Assembly (NCBI GenBank): GCA_026129525.1
Contig: JAHCHW010000005.1
Location: forward strand, 124,001-188,000
Origin: Chitinophagales bacterium
GTDB taxonomy: Bacteria > Bacteroidota > Bacteroidia > Chitinophagales > LD1
DNA: 64,000 bases
Direction of reading: 5' to 3'
Shown here in pieces: positions 16,807 to 26,100 of this stretch; position 1 is the first letter of the stretch, and each line of letters begins with the position of its first letter. A program made the position numbers and the translations under genes. The notes under the pieces are model-generated. The model saw nothing but the letters and a program-made list of their open reading frames with translations. It had not been told where the DNA came from and did no database searches.

Positions 16807-17979
16807 TCAGTTCGAAAAACTCCACCTTGCTCTTAGGTTGAACGAATTGCCGAATGGTTTAAACTTCTTAAAATAATCATCAGCAAAAAAACATTGCACG
16901 GTGAGGTCAATATCCCAATTGTCAACTATAGAGTAGGAAATGTATGGGTTGATGATAAGCATATTAAGCACCGGTGAATAGATGACAGAAACGCTTCCGG
17001 TAGATGCCGGTGAAAACTGCTTGGATGTTTGCAGTAGGAAATTGTATTTGGCGGGCATCAGCACTTTGGGCGAAAGGTTAAAGGCGAACAATTGCAGTGC
17101 GCTGAAAAGCTGGTCGCTTGCTTTGTTGTTATACAAAAATGCGCCTGCCATATACCATCCCTTTTTAAAAGCATAATCAACCGTAATGCTTCCGCTTACA
17201 GCAACGTTTGCAAACTTCTTATCCTGCCAATCCTGAAAGTACGACACCTCACCTTTAAAGCCCGCATCTTTAATGTTTCCCGCCCAGCCGAAACCCACAA
17301 ACACATCGCGCTGATAATTTCCTGCCATCACCTGAAAATCGTAATTGCGTTTGTTGAACGCATACTTAATGGCGCCCACCATTTTTTCTTTATCGCGCGA
17401 AGGCGAATATGCCAGTTCAATATTGCTGAACGAGGAAATATTGTAGAGCACTTTCAGCGCATCGGCACCGGGGCGCTCTTCGTAATCGAAGTCGAGAAAA
17501 TTGTAAGTATTGAAAATATCGTTAGGGTTCCAGGCAAGGTTAATGCCCCAGTTGAGCCGCTGCCTGCCTAAGCGTATTTGCCATTTTTCGTTTTGCCAGT
17601 CGAGATACAGACGGTCGAGCATGGTGTGGAGTATCACCGGATATTTGTCAACAAGCGTAAACGAAAGGTCAACAATTCCGGCATCAGTTCCTAAAAGCTT
17701 TCCGTAGGTGGGCAACAGCTTTTGCTGTTCGCTGATAAAAAGCCGCGTGCGTAATTCAGCCGCAATAGTGAAAGATGACACCGGATGAATTTTAAGATTG
17801 ACGCGTTTGTGATACAAACTTGTAGCGTTCAGTGTATTGCCGTCTTCTACAAAATTGATAATGCCGAGATTTTTTATGTAACCGCGAACTGAGAGATAAT
17901 CAGAAACCGGTTTGCGCTGTGCAGAAATAGATAAGCATAAAAGAAAAAAGGCAAATGCTATGGTAAATCTCTTTTTCAT
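16807..17979 (-). CDS. Porin-like outer-membrane beta-barrel protein
   Basis: 390-aa exported protein. The signal peptide ends near SIS-AQRK. The rest alternates amphipathic strands with aromatic girdles (LYLDWQNEKWQIRLGRQRLNWG; FNTYNFLDFDYEERPGADALK) and ends in RWSFSN, an outer-membrane C-terminal pattern. This predicts a monomeric barrel related to DUF1302/alginate-export-like porins; the substrate is unknown. The start lies 18 bp downstream of the LolA-like gene, so they form a pair. In related genomes such pairs usually follow ABC or RND permease genes, which are missing here. A fragment of a near paralogue of its last 86 residues lies at 19838-20098. Confidence 0.75.
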   Translation of the reverse strand: MKKRFTIAFAFFLLCLSISAQRKPVSDYLSVRGYIKNLGIINFVEDGNTLNATSLYHKRVNLKIHPVSSFTIAAELRTRLFISEQQKLLPTYGKLLGTDAGIVDLSFTLVDKYPVILHTMLDRLYLDWQNEKWQIRLGRQRLNWGINLAWNPNDIFNTYNFLDFDYEERPGADALKVLYNISSFSNIELAYSPSRDKEKMVGAIKYAFNKRNYDFQVMAGNYQRDVFVGFGWAGNIKDAGFKGEVSYFQDWQDKKFANVAVSGSITVDYAFKKGWYMAGAFLYNNKASDQLFSALQLFAFNLSPKVLMPAKYNFLLQTSKQFSPASTGSVSVIYSPVLNMLIINPYISYSIVDNWDIDLTVQCFFADDYFKKFKPFGNSFNLRARWSFSN

Positions 17980-17997
17980 GCATGAATGCCCAGGTTT

Positions 17998-18744
17998 CTA
18001 CTTCAGCGCTTTCATGTTTTGCGTGCTGAAAAAATCATCGCTGATGGGTTGGTCGAACGTAAGTGATTTGTAGGTAATGATGGTTTTGTTGCCGGGTTTA
18101 TCAGCCGGTGTCATTTCCATTTGCGTGGGCATCAAGCGTCCGCCCATCATTTTAATTTCCGAGCTAATCATGGTGTTTACCAATTCTCCGTCTTCATCGT
18201 ACGACTGTGTTTTCAGTTGCAGGTAATCTTTCTTGTCAATCCAAATCAACACCTTGCCCCATACCACTGCTGCATTTGGTTTTGGAATCAATTGAAGTTT
18301 CCAGCATTCGCGACCAAGCACGTTATCGTTGCCTACAATAGTTTGATCGTAGTCATTCGTAATGGAGGATTCCTTCACCAAATCATCATTGGTAAAATCG
18401 GTGCCCATCCACGACTGCGCCATCATAGATGGAGGTAGTTTAATCGTGCGCTCCAGCGAGGGAATCCAGTTCCACACCTCTTTTTTGCGTTTGAGGTAGG
18501 TAATGCCTTTTTCTTTGGCAGGCGAAAGAACCTGAACCAAAGAGTAATCATCGCCCTTTGCCCACAGTTTCATTTCCATTTCGCGGGTGTAAGTAGGGCG
18601 AATGGTTTTAATAAGCATGTTGCCCTGCAAAGTTTTGCCGCGCATGCGCTCTTCCGAAGTTTTAATAATTTCGGTGGCGGTGGGCGTTTGCAATACAAAC
18701 GAGGGAAAGAAAACAACAGCAAAAAATGGAAACAGTTTTATCAT
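17998..18744 (-). CDS. Outer-membrane lipoprotein-sorting-like (LolA-fold) periplasmic protein
   Basis: 248 aa with a signal peptide (MIKLFPFFAVVFFPSFVLQ). It has the half-barrel signature of LolA-like outer-membrane lipoprotein-sorting proteins: MRGKTLQGNMLIKT, REMEMKLWAKGDDYSLVQV, GITYLKRKKEVWNWIP, and MMAQSWMGTDFTNDDL. These bind lipid or lipoprotein acyl chains in the periplasm. The gene precedes and nearly abuts the porin gene (18-bp gap). Family members are usually encoded with a permease of the MMPL or FtsX/ABC type. None is present upstream; instead 18745-19189 carries dispersed repeats. The pair may therefore be the remnant of a larger transport operon. Confidence 0.82.
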   Translation of the reverse strand: MIKLFPFFAVVFFPSFVLQTPTATEIIKTSEERMRGKTLQGNMLIKTIRPTYTREMEMKLWAKGDDYSLVQVLSPAKEKGITYLKRKKEVWNWIPSLERTIKLPPSMMAQSWMGTDFTNDDLVKESSITNDYDQTIVGNDNVLGRECWKLQLIPKPNAAVVWGKVLIWIDKKDYLQLKTQSYDEDGELVNTMISSEIKMMGGRLMPTQMEMTPADKPGNKTIITYKSLTFDQPISDDFFSTQNMKALK

Positions 18745-18847
18745 GTGGTGTATGCTTTATGGTATGCTGTTATACAATTGAACGAATGTATTAAATCAGC
18801 ACAAGCATTTTTAATGAACAGCACTTACCCCCGCTGTTTGCTTGTAC

Positions 18848-18876
18848 ATCGGTCGGTGTCTCACCCACCGATAACC
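18848..18876. repeat. Dispersed repeat, family B copy 1
   Basis: ATCGGTCGGTGTCTCACCCACCGATAA has imperfect inverted arms around GTGTCTC. A similar sequence in the same orientation is at 20103-20130. The two copies flank the mntA-hepT pair and the porin fragment. Confidence 0.55.
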
Positions 18877-19059
18877 CAATTGCGGTTAGTATTTTAACCA
18901 CCAATTAGCAAAAGCGGATAGCAAACAGGCATTAACCACTACCTCTGGAGCGTTTGTCCAGTAATATTTGTTAGCAAAAAGTCATTATCCTTCAGAGCTT
19001 ATCCCAATTTTTTCATCGGAAGATTGAACGTTTACAGCACACCTCGCCATCCGGTTTTG

Positions 19060-19131
19060 CTCGACTCCGAAGGAGTCGCAGGTATATAGCCAACAATTTG
19101 CTACAAACCTACGACCGCGAGGCGGTCGAAC
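19060..19131. repeat. Intergenic repeat, family A copy 2 (three small hairpins)
   Basis: CGACTCC-gaa-GGAGTCG (19062-19078), arms TCGCAGGT/AACCTACGA (19076-19114), and GACCGC-gag-GCGGTC (19113-19127) sit in a row. The order and sequence match copy 1 at 15739-15800. The 445-bp gap 18745-19189 contains this and the family B repeat and nothing else recognised. Confidence 0.55.
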
Positions 19132-19189
19132 TTTCGAGTGTATCAGCTGCCAAAGCAAATCTTAAGCAGAATAATTTCTACATTCGCGT

Positions 19190-19486
19190 ATGCTTTATAC
19201 CCGTCAGCAACTTTTCGATAAACTGCGCGAGTTGAAACCCATGCTTCAAAGGGAGTACGGTATTAAACGCATTGGTGTGTTCGGCTCCTATGCCATAGAT
19301 GCACAGGATGAAAAAAGCGATATTGATTTGTTGGTTGAACTGTCTACGCCTCTCGGTTGGACTTACTTCGGGCTTTCTTCGCGCATGGAAGAACTGCTCC
19401 ATACAAAAGTTGATGTGGCTACTCCCAACGAGCTAAAGCCACGCATTAAAGAGCAAGTTTTAAAACAAGTAGTTTACATTGAATAG
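19190..19486 (+). CDS. mntA: MntA-type minimal nucleotidyltransferase antitoxin
   Basis: 98-aa cytoplasmic protein with the nucleotidyltransferase signature GS (residues 32-33) followed by DID (Asp44, Asp46), then VELSTPLGWTYFGL. These residues hold Mg-ATP. In characterised type VII toxin-antitoxin systems MntA adds AMP to a Tyr of HepT and silences it. Immediately downstream, overlapping by 8 bp, is a HepT/DUF86 gene, the expected partner. The length matches the short bacterial family. The module sits between dispersed repeats and gene fragments, consistent with horizontal gain. A good example of a known system rather than a new one. Confidence 0.9.
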   Translation: MLYTRQQLFDKLRELKPMLQREYGIKRIGVFGSYAIDAQDEKSDIDLLVELSTPLGWTYFGLSSRMEELLHTKVDVATPNELKPRIKEQVLKQVVYIE

Positions 19487-19835
19487 CAAAAACACACGCA
19501 GCGATGCGCTGTATCTTGAAGATATGATACACGCTATAGAAAAGGTATTGAATTATACCAAGGGTTTTGATTTTGCTCAGTTCGAAAGCAACGAAGTAGT
19601 TAAAGATGCTGTGTTGTTGAATTTGCAGATTGTAGGCGAGGGAGCGAATAAAATATCGAAGGCAACAAAACAGAAACATCCCAATATCCCGTGGCGCGAT
19701 ATGGCAGATTTCAGAATCATTATTGCTCATATTTATTTTGCAGTGAGTGATGATAAAATTTGGGAATTAATCACCCATCATCTGCCGAACAATCTTACAG
19801 ACCTGAAGAAAGTATTAGCCGAAACAGAGAAATAG
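19479..19835 (+). CDS. hepT: HepT-type HEPN RNase toxin (DUF86)
   Basis: 118 aa, all helical. The start is a TTG at 19479 overlapping the mntA stop; a later ATG at 19524 would remove the conserved LYLEDMIHAIEKV helix. The HEPN catalytic motif R-x4-H-x-Y is intact as RIIIAHIY (Arg79, His84, Tyr86), although the residue after Arg is Ile instead of the usual Asn or Asp. Such toxins cleave RNA, reportedly including tRNA 3' ends, and are modified on the Tyr by MntA. The stop lies 2 bp before the porin gene fragment on the opposite strand, an abrupt junction that suggests insertion or deletion at this point. Confidence 0.88.
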   Translation: MNSKNTRSDALYLEDMIHAIEKVLNYTKGFDFAQFESNEVVKDAVLLNLQIVGEGANKISKATKQKHPNIPWRDMADFRIIIAHIYFAVSDDKIWELITHHLPNNLTDLKKVLAETEK

Positions 19836-19837
19836 GA

Positions 19838-20098
19838 TCAATTCGAAAAATTCCACCTTGCCCTTAGGTTGAATGAATTCCCGAACGGGTTAAACTTATT
19901 GAAGAAGTCATCGGCAAAAAAACATTGCACAGTGAGGTCAATATCCCAGTTGTAAACTATGGAGTAATAAATGTGGGGATTGACAATAAATATGTTGAGC
20001 ACCAGTGAATAAATAACAGAAACACTACTGGTGGAAGCCAGTGAAAACTGTTTTGTGGTTTGCAACATAAAATTGTATTTGACGTGCATCAGCACTTT
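19838..20098 (-). pseudogene. 3' fragment of a porin-like gene paralogous to 16807-17979
   Basis: Translation gives 86 residues aligned without gaps to the C-terminus of the porin at 16807-17979, 69 of 86 identical by eye (shared WDIDLTVQCFFADD and FGNSFNLRARW). The stop codon is kept. The 5' four-fifths is absent and homology stops at KVLM, 5 bp before a family B repeat. Mutations are mostly conservative substitutions, which suggests an old paralogue rather than a recent copy. It abuts the hepT stop. Confidence 0.85.
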
Positions 20099-20102
20099 TT
20101 GT

Positions 20103-20130
20103 ATCGGTGGGTGTCTCCCCATCGATAATC
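20103..20130. repeat. Dispersed repeat, family B copy 2
   Basis: ATCGGTGGGTGTCTCCCCAT continues with CGATAA; same orientation and core as 18848-18876. It lies exactly at the junction between two unrelated gene fragments (porin tail and efflux-adaptor tail), which points to a recombination site. Confidence 0.6.
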
Positions 20131-20135
20131 AACCC

Positions 20136-20281
20136 TTACTCTTCTCCGCTGTTCTTCATTTTCATTAAAACTGCGTAGGCGTTGGTGGTTACAATTTTTT
20201 TGTTGCTCCACTCTTCTTTTTTAACTCCAACAATTTCCACGCTGCCTTTTTCGCTCACACCGGTTTGCACTTCGGTGAGTT
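20136..20281 (-). pseudogene. 3' fragment of an RND efflux adaptor gene
   Basis: About 146 bp match the 3' end of the intact adaptor gene at 21973-22118. The translation ends NAYAVLMKMKNSGEE, identical to the intact protein, and also shares LTEVQTGVSEKGS and WSNKKIV. The stop codon is TAA here and TAG in the intact gene. It lies 1.8 kb from the intact gene in the same orientation, with the 483-aa gene between the two copies. Confidence 0.85.
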
Positions 20282-20381
20282 TATTTATCGGCAATTGTCT
20301 AACACACCTATTTTTTATACAAACACATTGATGTATTGCAGGTTTTTTATAGTTCTATTTATTTTGGACTGACATTACAGT

Positions 20382-21833
20382 ATGTTTAAATACAGTTGTA
20401 TGCTTTTAACATGCCGCTACACTTTTAAATGTTTGCTTTTTACAGTTTATCTTTTGTTGTTTTCAACTTTGGCGAACGCCCAAATCTGGACTTTTGATGT
20501 ACCACAGTATGGCCACATAAAAATTCTATATCAGCAAGGCGATAAGCATTTGGTGATACAAAATACTTCATCATCCAAAAAAACCAAGGTTACACTGCCG
20601 GGGCTTTCTAAAGACCTATCGCTTTACAGCGACATTAAAAGCATATCTAATACCTCTTTACTTAAAATCAGGTTAAAAAGCTCTTACGTGGGCGGTGCCG
20701 AGTCATATATGCTTATGAAGATAAATCAGGATGGTAGTTACCGCTTTCTACTTAATTCAAAAAATAATGATTACATATTTACGTCCGTGGAAGGTTGCCA
20801 TGGATTTGTTATCACCAGCTATGATATTTTTAATGCTGAGTTGGAGCCGGTGCAAGGTTTGGTACAAGCGAAATACAGCACATATTATGACAACGATGTG
20901 TATGAATGCTTTTCCAAAGCCATCAAGTTGAATTTTGCAGATGGGAGTGCTAAATATTACAATTCAGAGGGGAAACTTCTATCTTTTACTACATCAGGTA
21001 AGTGTGTGTTAATCTACAATAATAATTATCTCATTACTTTTGACCGCGATTCGGCTTTTGTTTTTGATATTACGACCAACGACTATGTGGTGAGAAGGGC
21101 AAGTTTACCTGATTCGCTAACTAAACGGTTTCTGAATTTTACCGGCAACTACGAAATAGAGTTTGAAAAACGAATAGTAGAATCCGGTGTATTACCGGCA
21201 AAAACTGCTGACAGTAGATATGAGTACGTTGATTTTTCGGGCAATACGGTTGTAGCTCCATTTAATGCTGAGTTGGCATTGCCATACTTTTTGCCTGCCA
21301 ACCAAGCCCCTGTGCAAGTAGGTGGCAAATGGGGTGTAATGGATAAATCGGGAAACTTTACAACAGCGCCAAAGTTTTCAAAGTTTCATTTTTACAACCG
21401 AATCAATGAGCTGGAATTTCATGTAGGAATCGAAAAGCACTGGGTGAACGAAAAAGGGATACTCATTTTAATTTACCCCAAACCAACTGAAAACAATTAC
21501 ACACCCAATGCCCAACAAACCACCTGTACCATCAGAGAGAGATTTGCCCGCACATTTTCATACAAATGTTATTCTGGCAGCAGTTCGGGACCAAACGTCA
21601 ATTACGAACCGTTAGTTCAACCAATTATGGTGCAATTTAATGGCAGTAGCAGCATAACCTTTAGTCAAGGTTATAGCACAATAACTTGCAATATTTCTTC
21701 TTGCAAATTGGTTGACAACAAATACCAATACCAGTTGAGCGGATGCGATTATGTGTGGGTTTCGTATGACTCTAATGAGGAGAGTATTAACTTTAGAACT
21801 ATTGACGGCCGTTACCAGCTTTTTTGCCGTTAG
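20382..21833 (+). CDS. Secreted hypothetical protein with a WG-type repeat
   Basis: 483 aa. A long hydrophobic leader (LLFTVYLLLFSTLANAQ) indicates export. At about residues 310-345, QVGGKWGVMDKSGNFTTAPKFSKF matches the WG repeat, a short beta-rich unit seen in cell-envelope proteins; earlier strands such as YVDFSGNTVVAPF resemble degenerate copies. The Cys-containing C-terminus (CTIRER, CNISSC) may be disulfide-bonded. No T9SS domain. The gene runs opposite to its neighbours and is bracketed by direct copies of the adaptor 3' end (20136 and 21973), so it appears to have been placed here by recombination. Function unknown. Confidence 0.68.
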   Translation: MFKYSCMLLTCRYTFKCLLFTVYLLLFSTLANAQIWTFDVPQYGHIKILYQQGDKHLVIQNTSSSKKTKVTLPGLSKDLSLYSDIKSISNTSLLKIRLKSSYVGGAESYMLMKINQDGSYRFLLNSKNNDYIFTSVEGCHGFVITSYDIFNAELEPVQGLVQAKYSTYYDNDVYECFSKAIKLNFADGSAKYYNSEGKLLSFTTSGKCVLIYNNNYLITFDRDSAFVFDITTNDYVVRRASLPDSLTKRFLNFTGNYEIEFEKRIVESGVLPAKTADSRYEYVDFSGNTVVAPFNAELALPYFLPANQAPVQVGGKWGVMDKSGNFTTAPKFSKFHFYNRINELEFHVGIEKHWVNEKGILILIYPKPTENNYTPNAQQTTCTIRERFARTFSYKCYSGSSSGPNVNYEPLVQPIMVQFNGSSSITFSQGYSTITCNISSCKLVDNKYQYQLSGCDYVWVSYDSNEESINFRTIDGRYQLFCR

Positions 21834-21972
21834 TTGACACAACAAAAAACGTCTTTGTGTTCTTAATTTCCACATCCTTTTTAAACGATTGGAAGATGGT
21901 TTGGTAAAAAACAAGGACGTTTTTGGGTTTTTATCAATGGGCGAGACTTCAACCGATAGCGCAATCTTCAAC

Positions 21973-23103
21973 CTACTCTTCCCCACTATTCTTCATTTTC
22001 ATTAAAACTGCATAAGCGTTAGCAATTACAATTTTTTTGTTGCTCCAATCTTCCTTGTTGGAGGTTAGAATTTCAATGCTGCCTTTTTCACTCACACCGG
22101 TTTGTACTTCGGTGAGTTGAAAGTTGTTGTTGCCATTGTCAACAAACACATAGTTTTTGTTTTGCCAGCGCGCCACGGCTTCTTCGGGCACAGTAAGCGC
22201 ATCGCTGCTTTGCACATTTATTTCAGCATTCATAAACATGCCCGGAAGTAACTCTTTGTCATACTTTTTAAAATGGCAATGCACTTCGGCAGCGCGGTTA
22301 GCATCTAAGTTGCGGCTCACCAAAATTATTTCTGCTTCGTGTTTCTTTTCGGGGTTTTGGTTGTTGAACGCGATTACTTTTTGCCCGATAGAAAGTTTGT
22401 TCACGTCTTTTTCAAACACGGTGAGGTTTAAATGCACATCATCAGGGTTCACCAATTCAAACAACACATCGGTGGGGCTTACGTAGCGACCAATGTTTAC
22501 GTTTACAGCCGATACAAATCCGTTAATAGGCGAATACACATTTACGCTACGAGACAAATTGTCTTCGTTAAGTGTGTTGGGGTTGATGCCAATCAATTGC
22601 AATTTTTCGCTGAGCGATTTCACTAACACCTTCTGACTTTCATAATCGGCTTTTGCCTGCTGAAATGTTTTATCACTGTTGGCTTTGGTGGCGTTCAACT
22701 CCTTTTGGCGATTAAAATCTGCATCCAGAAAACTCAGTTTTGCTTTTGCCATTAAGTAATCCTGTTGCAGTTGAATGTATTGCGGGTCTTCCAGCACCGC
22801 CAGCACTTCGCCTTTGCTTACGTGCATACCGGGCAACAACTTGGTGGACTTTAAATAACCGCCTAACGGAAAACTGATGCTCACCATGTTTTGCGGTGGC
22901 ACATCAATAACTCCGTTAACTTTTAAAACAGTTGAAATGGTTTTTACTTCGGCAGTGCCGGTTTGTATGCCCGCAATTTTCATTTGCTCGGCTGTAAGCG
23001 AAACCGTGTTTTCACTTCCGTTTGCGGTTGGGTTTTCGTTATTCGTTTTACTGCTGTTACACGCAGCTATGAATATGCTAAGGACGATAATATACTTCTT
23101 CAT
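21973..23103 (-). CDS. RND efflux periplasmic adaptor (CusB/CzcB type)
   Basis: 376-aa lipoprotein starting at the ATG at 23103 (MKKYIIVLSIFIAACNSS, lipobox Cys), 10 bp after the CusA-type stop. A start 42 bp upstream would overlap the previous gene and hide the signal. It has the barrel-sandwich hybrid halves of membrane-fusion proteins (FPLGGYLKSTKLLPGMHVSKGEVLAVLEDP; VYSPINGFVSAVNVNIGRYVSP), a coiled-coil hairpin between them (residues 110-180), and a beta-barrel with LLPGMFMNAEI. It links the inner-membrane pump to the outer-membrane channel of a heavy-metal efflux complex. Part of an operon with the CusA-TolC gene. Confidence 0.92.
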   Translation of the reverse strand: MKKYIIVLSIFIAACNSSKTNNENPTANGSENTVSLTAEQMKIAGIQTGTAEVKTISTVLKVNGVIDVPPQNMVSISFPLGGYLKSTKLLPGMHVSKGEVLAVLEDPQYIQLQQDYLMAKAKLSFLDADFNRQKELNATKANSDKTFQQAKADYESQKVLVKSLSEKLQLIGINPNTLNEDNLSRSVNVYSPINGFVSAVNVNIGRYVSPTDVLFELVNPDDVHLNLTVFEKDVNKLSIGQKVIAFNNQNPEKKHEAEIILVSRNLDANRAAEVHCHFKKYDKELLPGMFMNAEINVQSSDALTVPEEAVARWQNKNYVFVDNGNNNFQLTEVQTGVSEKGSIEILTSNKEDWSNKKIVIANAYAVLMKMKNSGEE

Positions 23104-23113
23104 TGTTGATGAT

Positions 23114-26100
23114 TTATTGCTTTCCTGAAATTTTTTCCAATTCAAAAACCGATTGGTTGTATTGATAAACCAAGTCGGTGTATTCGCTTTTTATGCCTAT
23201 GCTTTGGTTGAGCAGCATGGTCCATTCAATGTAGCTGATTTCGCCTGCGGCAAATTGTTTGTTGGCTGTTTCAATAATGGTGTTGGCATTATTCAGCACA
23301 GCGCTTTCGTAGTAAGCTAAACTCTGCTCATACTTTTTTACGTTGGCAACAGCCGCATCAAAAGCTGTGTTGAGTTTTTGTTTTTCTACCGCAAAATCGT
23401 TTTGTGCTTTTAACCAACTCTTTTTGGCTGATGCAATTTTTGCGGCTTGTCCGCTAAAGAAAAGCGGAATAGAAATACCTGCACTCAGCATGTTGAAACG
23501 CTTGGAAGCATTAAAGTAAACATCGGTATTGTCCACCTTTTGCCAGCCGATGAACGAAGTGTTGTAATACCCCAAATTAAAATCGGGCGCTAATTTGTTG
23601 CGCTCTAATTTCCATTGGTGTTCCAGTACATTCATTCGGTGCATTTCGCGGGCAAGCAGCGGATTGGCAGATGCTTGCGATGTATCAGGATATGAAGTGA
23701 ACAAATATTTCTGCGTTCCAACTTCCGGCTCATAAAAAACAGAATCGTTCAACAACCGATTGAATTGCTGTAATGAAATACTCAAATCGCTTTTCAGCAT
23801 TTGCAACTGGTTGGCTATTTGACTGCGCGATGCGGCTGCAGTGGTTTTCTCCAGCAAATTGGTTTCGCCTTTTTCATAGCGCTGTGTGGCTTTCTGCAAA
23901 AAGGCATTGTAAATACTATCAGCAAACAAGAGCAGCTTTTGTTTTTCGCGCAGGTTCAAAACTTGGTAGTAAAGCGATTTTACTGCCGTGCGTGTTTCCA
24001 ACTCGGTGATTTTTGTTTCGCTTTGCGCCATCCGGTAATTTTCGTTCAGCACCTTTTTTTGCTGCACATACACACCGGGGAAACTAAAGCCCTGAGCAAT
24101 GCCAAAGCGCGTATCGTTATAAACAGTATTTATTTGCCCGTATTCGGCAATTACTTCTGTTTTGTTTACATCCAAATAACTGCGCTTTAGTTTTTCGTTG
24201 GCTTGCTCATTGAGTTGTGCGCTGCGGAGTGTGAGATTGTTTTTGCTTGCCACACTCAATGCTTGTTCTAACGAAATACTTTGTTGTGCATCAGCAAATT
24301 GAACAGCAAACACTAATGCAACGAGTGTAGCAATAGTCGCAGCAGATCTTTTTATTCTTCTTTCCATAAACGTTTCATACAATACATAAAGAATAGGTAA
24401 TACAAACAGTGTGAGCAGTGCAGCCGATACAATTCCGCCAATAACAACCGTAGCTAAAGGGCGCTGCACTTCGGCACCGGCACCGGTGCTCACCGCCATA
24501 GGAATAAAGCCGAGCGAAGGGGCAAGCGCAGTCATCAGCACTGAGCGCAAACGGATTTTTGTTCCCTGAATTACAATTTTGCGAACGTCTGTCCAGCCCT
24601 CTTTTTTCAATCGCTTAAATTCGGCAATCAGCACAATGCCGTTGAGCACCGCCACACCAAATAAGGCAATGAACCCAACACCGGCTGATATACTGAAATT
24701 CATTCCGCGCAGCCACAACACCAAAATACCACCGATGGCAGAAAGCGGAATAGCCGTGTAGATAAGAATGCTTTCGCCAATAGTGCCGATGGCAAAATAG
24801 AGCAACAGAAAAATGAGTAACAGTGCGATAGGAACCGCCACAGACAAACGTTGTTTGGCGGCTTGCAGGTTTTCGAAAGTGCCACCGTAAGTTACATAGT
24901 ACCCCGCAGGGAATTTGATTTGCTTTTCAATTTTTCCGTGCAGTTCATCCACTATGGTTTGCACATCGCGCCCACGTACATTAAAGCCCACTACAATTCT
25001 GCGCTTGGTTTCTTCGCGCTGTATTTGATTGGGTCCTTCTACAATGTTTACATCAGCCACTTGATACAACGGCACTTGTGCGCCCGATGGAGTAGCGATT
25101 AAAAGATTTTGAACATCGTTCAAATCCTTCCGCATTTCGCTGCCTACGCGCACTACCAAATCAAAACGCTTTTCGCCTTCATACACCATACCGGTGCTTT
25201 GTCCGGCAAAAGCCGCATTGAGCGTGCGGTTGACATCCGAAATATTCAACCCGAATTTGGCGATGGCATCGCGCTTGTAGTTCACAATAATTTGCGGCAT
25301 GCCGGTTACACTCTCTACATACAAATCTTTTGCACCTTCCACAGTTTCTACAATGGTTCCGAGTTTTTGTGCGTAGTAAGCGAGCGTGTCTAAATCTTCA
25401 CCAAAAATTTTAACTACCACATCTTGCCGCGCACCGGTCATCAATTCATTAAAGCGCATTTGCACCGGAAACTGAAAACCTGTTTTAAGACCCGGCACCG
25501 CTTCTAACGCAGCACTCATTTTTTCTGCCAGGTCAGGAAAAGTTTTTGCCGAAGTCCATTCTTTCTTTGGCTTTAGAATAACCATCATGTCACCCATTTC
25601 AATAGGCATGGGGTCGGTGGGAATTTCACCGCTGCCTATTTTGGTAACTACTTTTTCTACTTCCGGAAAACTATCCAGCAAAATTTTGGCGGCTTGCTGC
25701 GTGGTGTTGATAGAAACATTCAGGTTAGTGCCGGGCAACAAGCGGCATTCCACTGCAAAATCGCCTTCCTCCAACTGCGGTATAAATTCTCCGCCAAGCG
25801 TAGATAGAATAAACATGGATATGCCAAACAGCCCAACCGCTGTAAACAGCACGGTCTTTTTATAGAGCAACACTTTTTCCAATGCGCGCTGATACCAACG
25901 CTCCAGCACATTCATCATGCGGTCGGAGATGGTGGCTTTGTGTTTTATTTTTTTGCTGATAACAAGCGCACTTATCATAGGTAGATAAGTGAGCGAAAGA
26001 ATCATGGCGCCCAGTATGGCAAACGATACGGTTTGCGCCATGGGGCCAAACATTTTTCCTTCAATACCCTCTAACGAAAGAATAGGCAGATAAACTATCA

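Noticed and set aside
20382..21833. Insertion sequence between the duplicated adaptor ends
   Set aside because: The encoded protein is a secreted WG-repeat-like protein, not a transposase, and no terminal inverted repeats were found.
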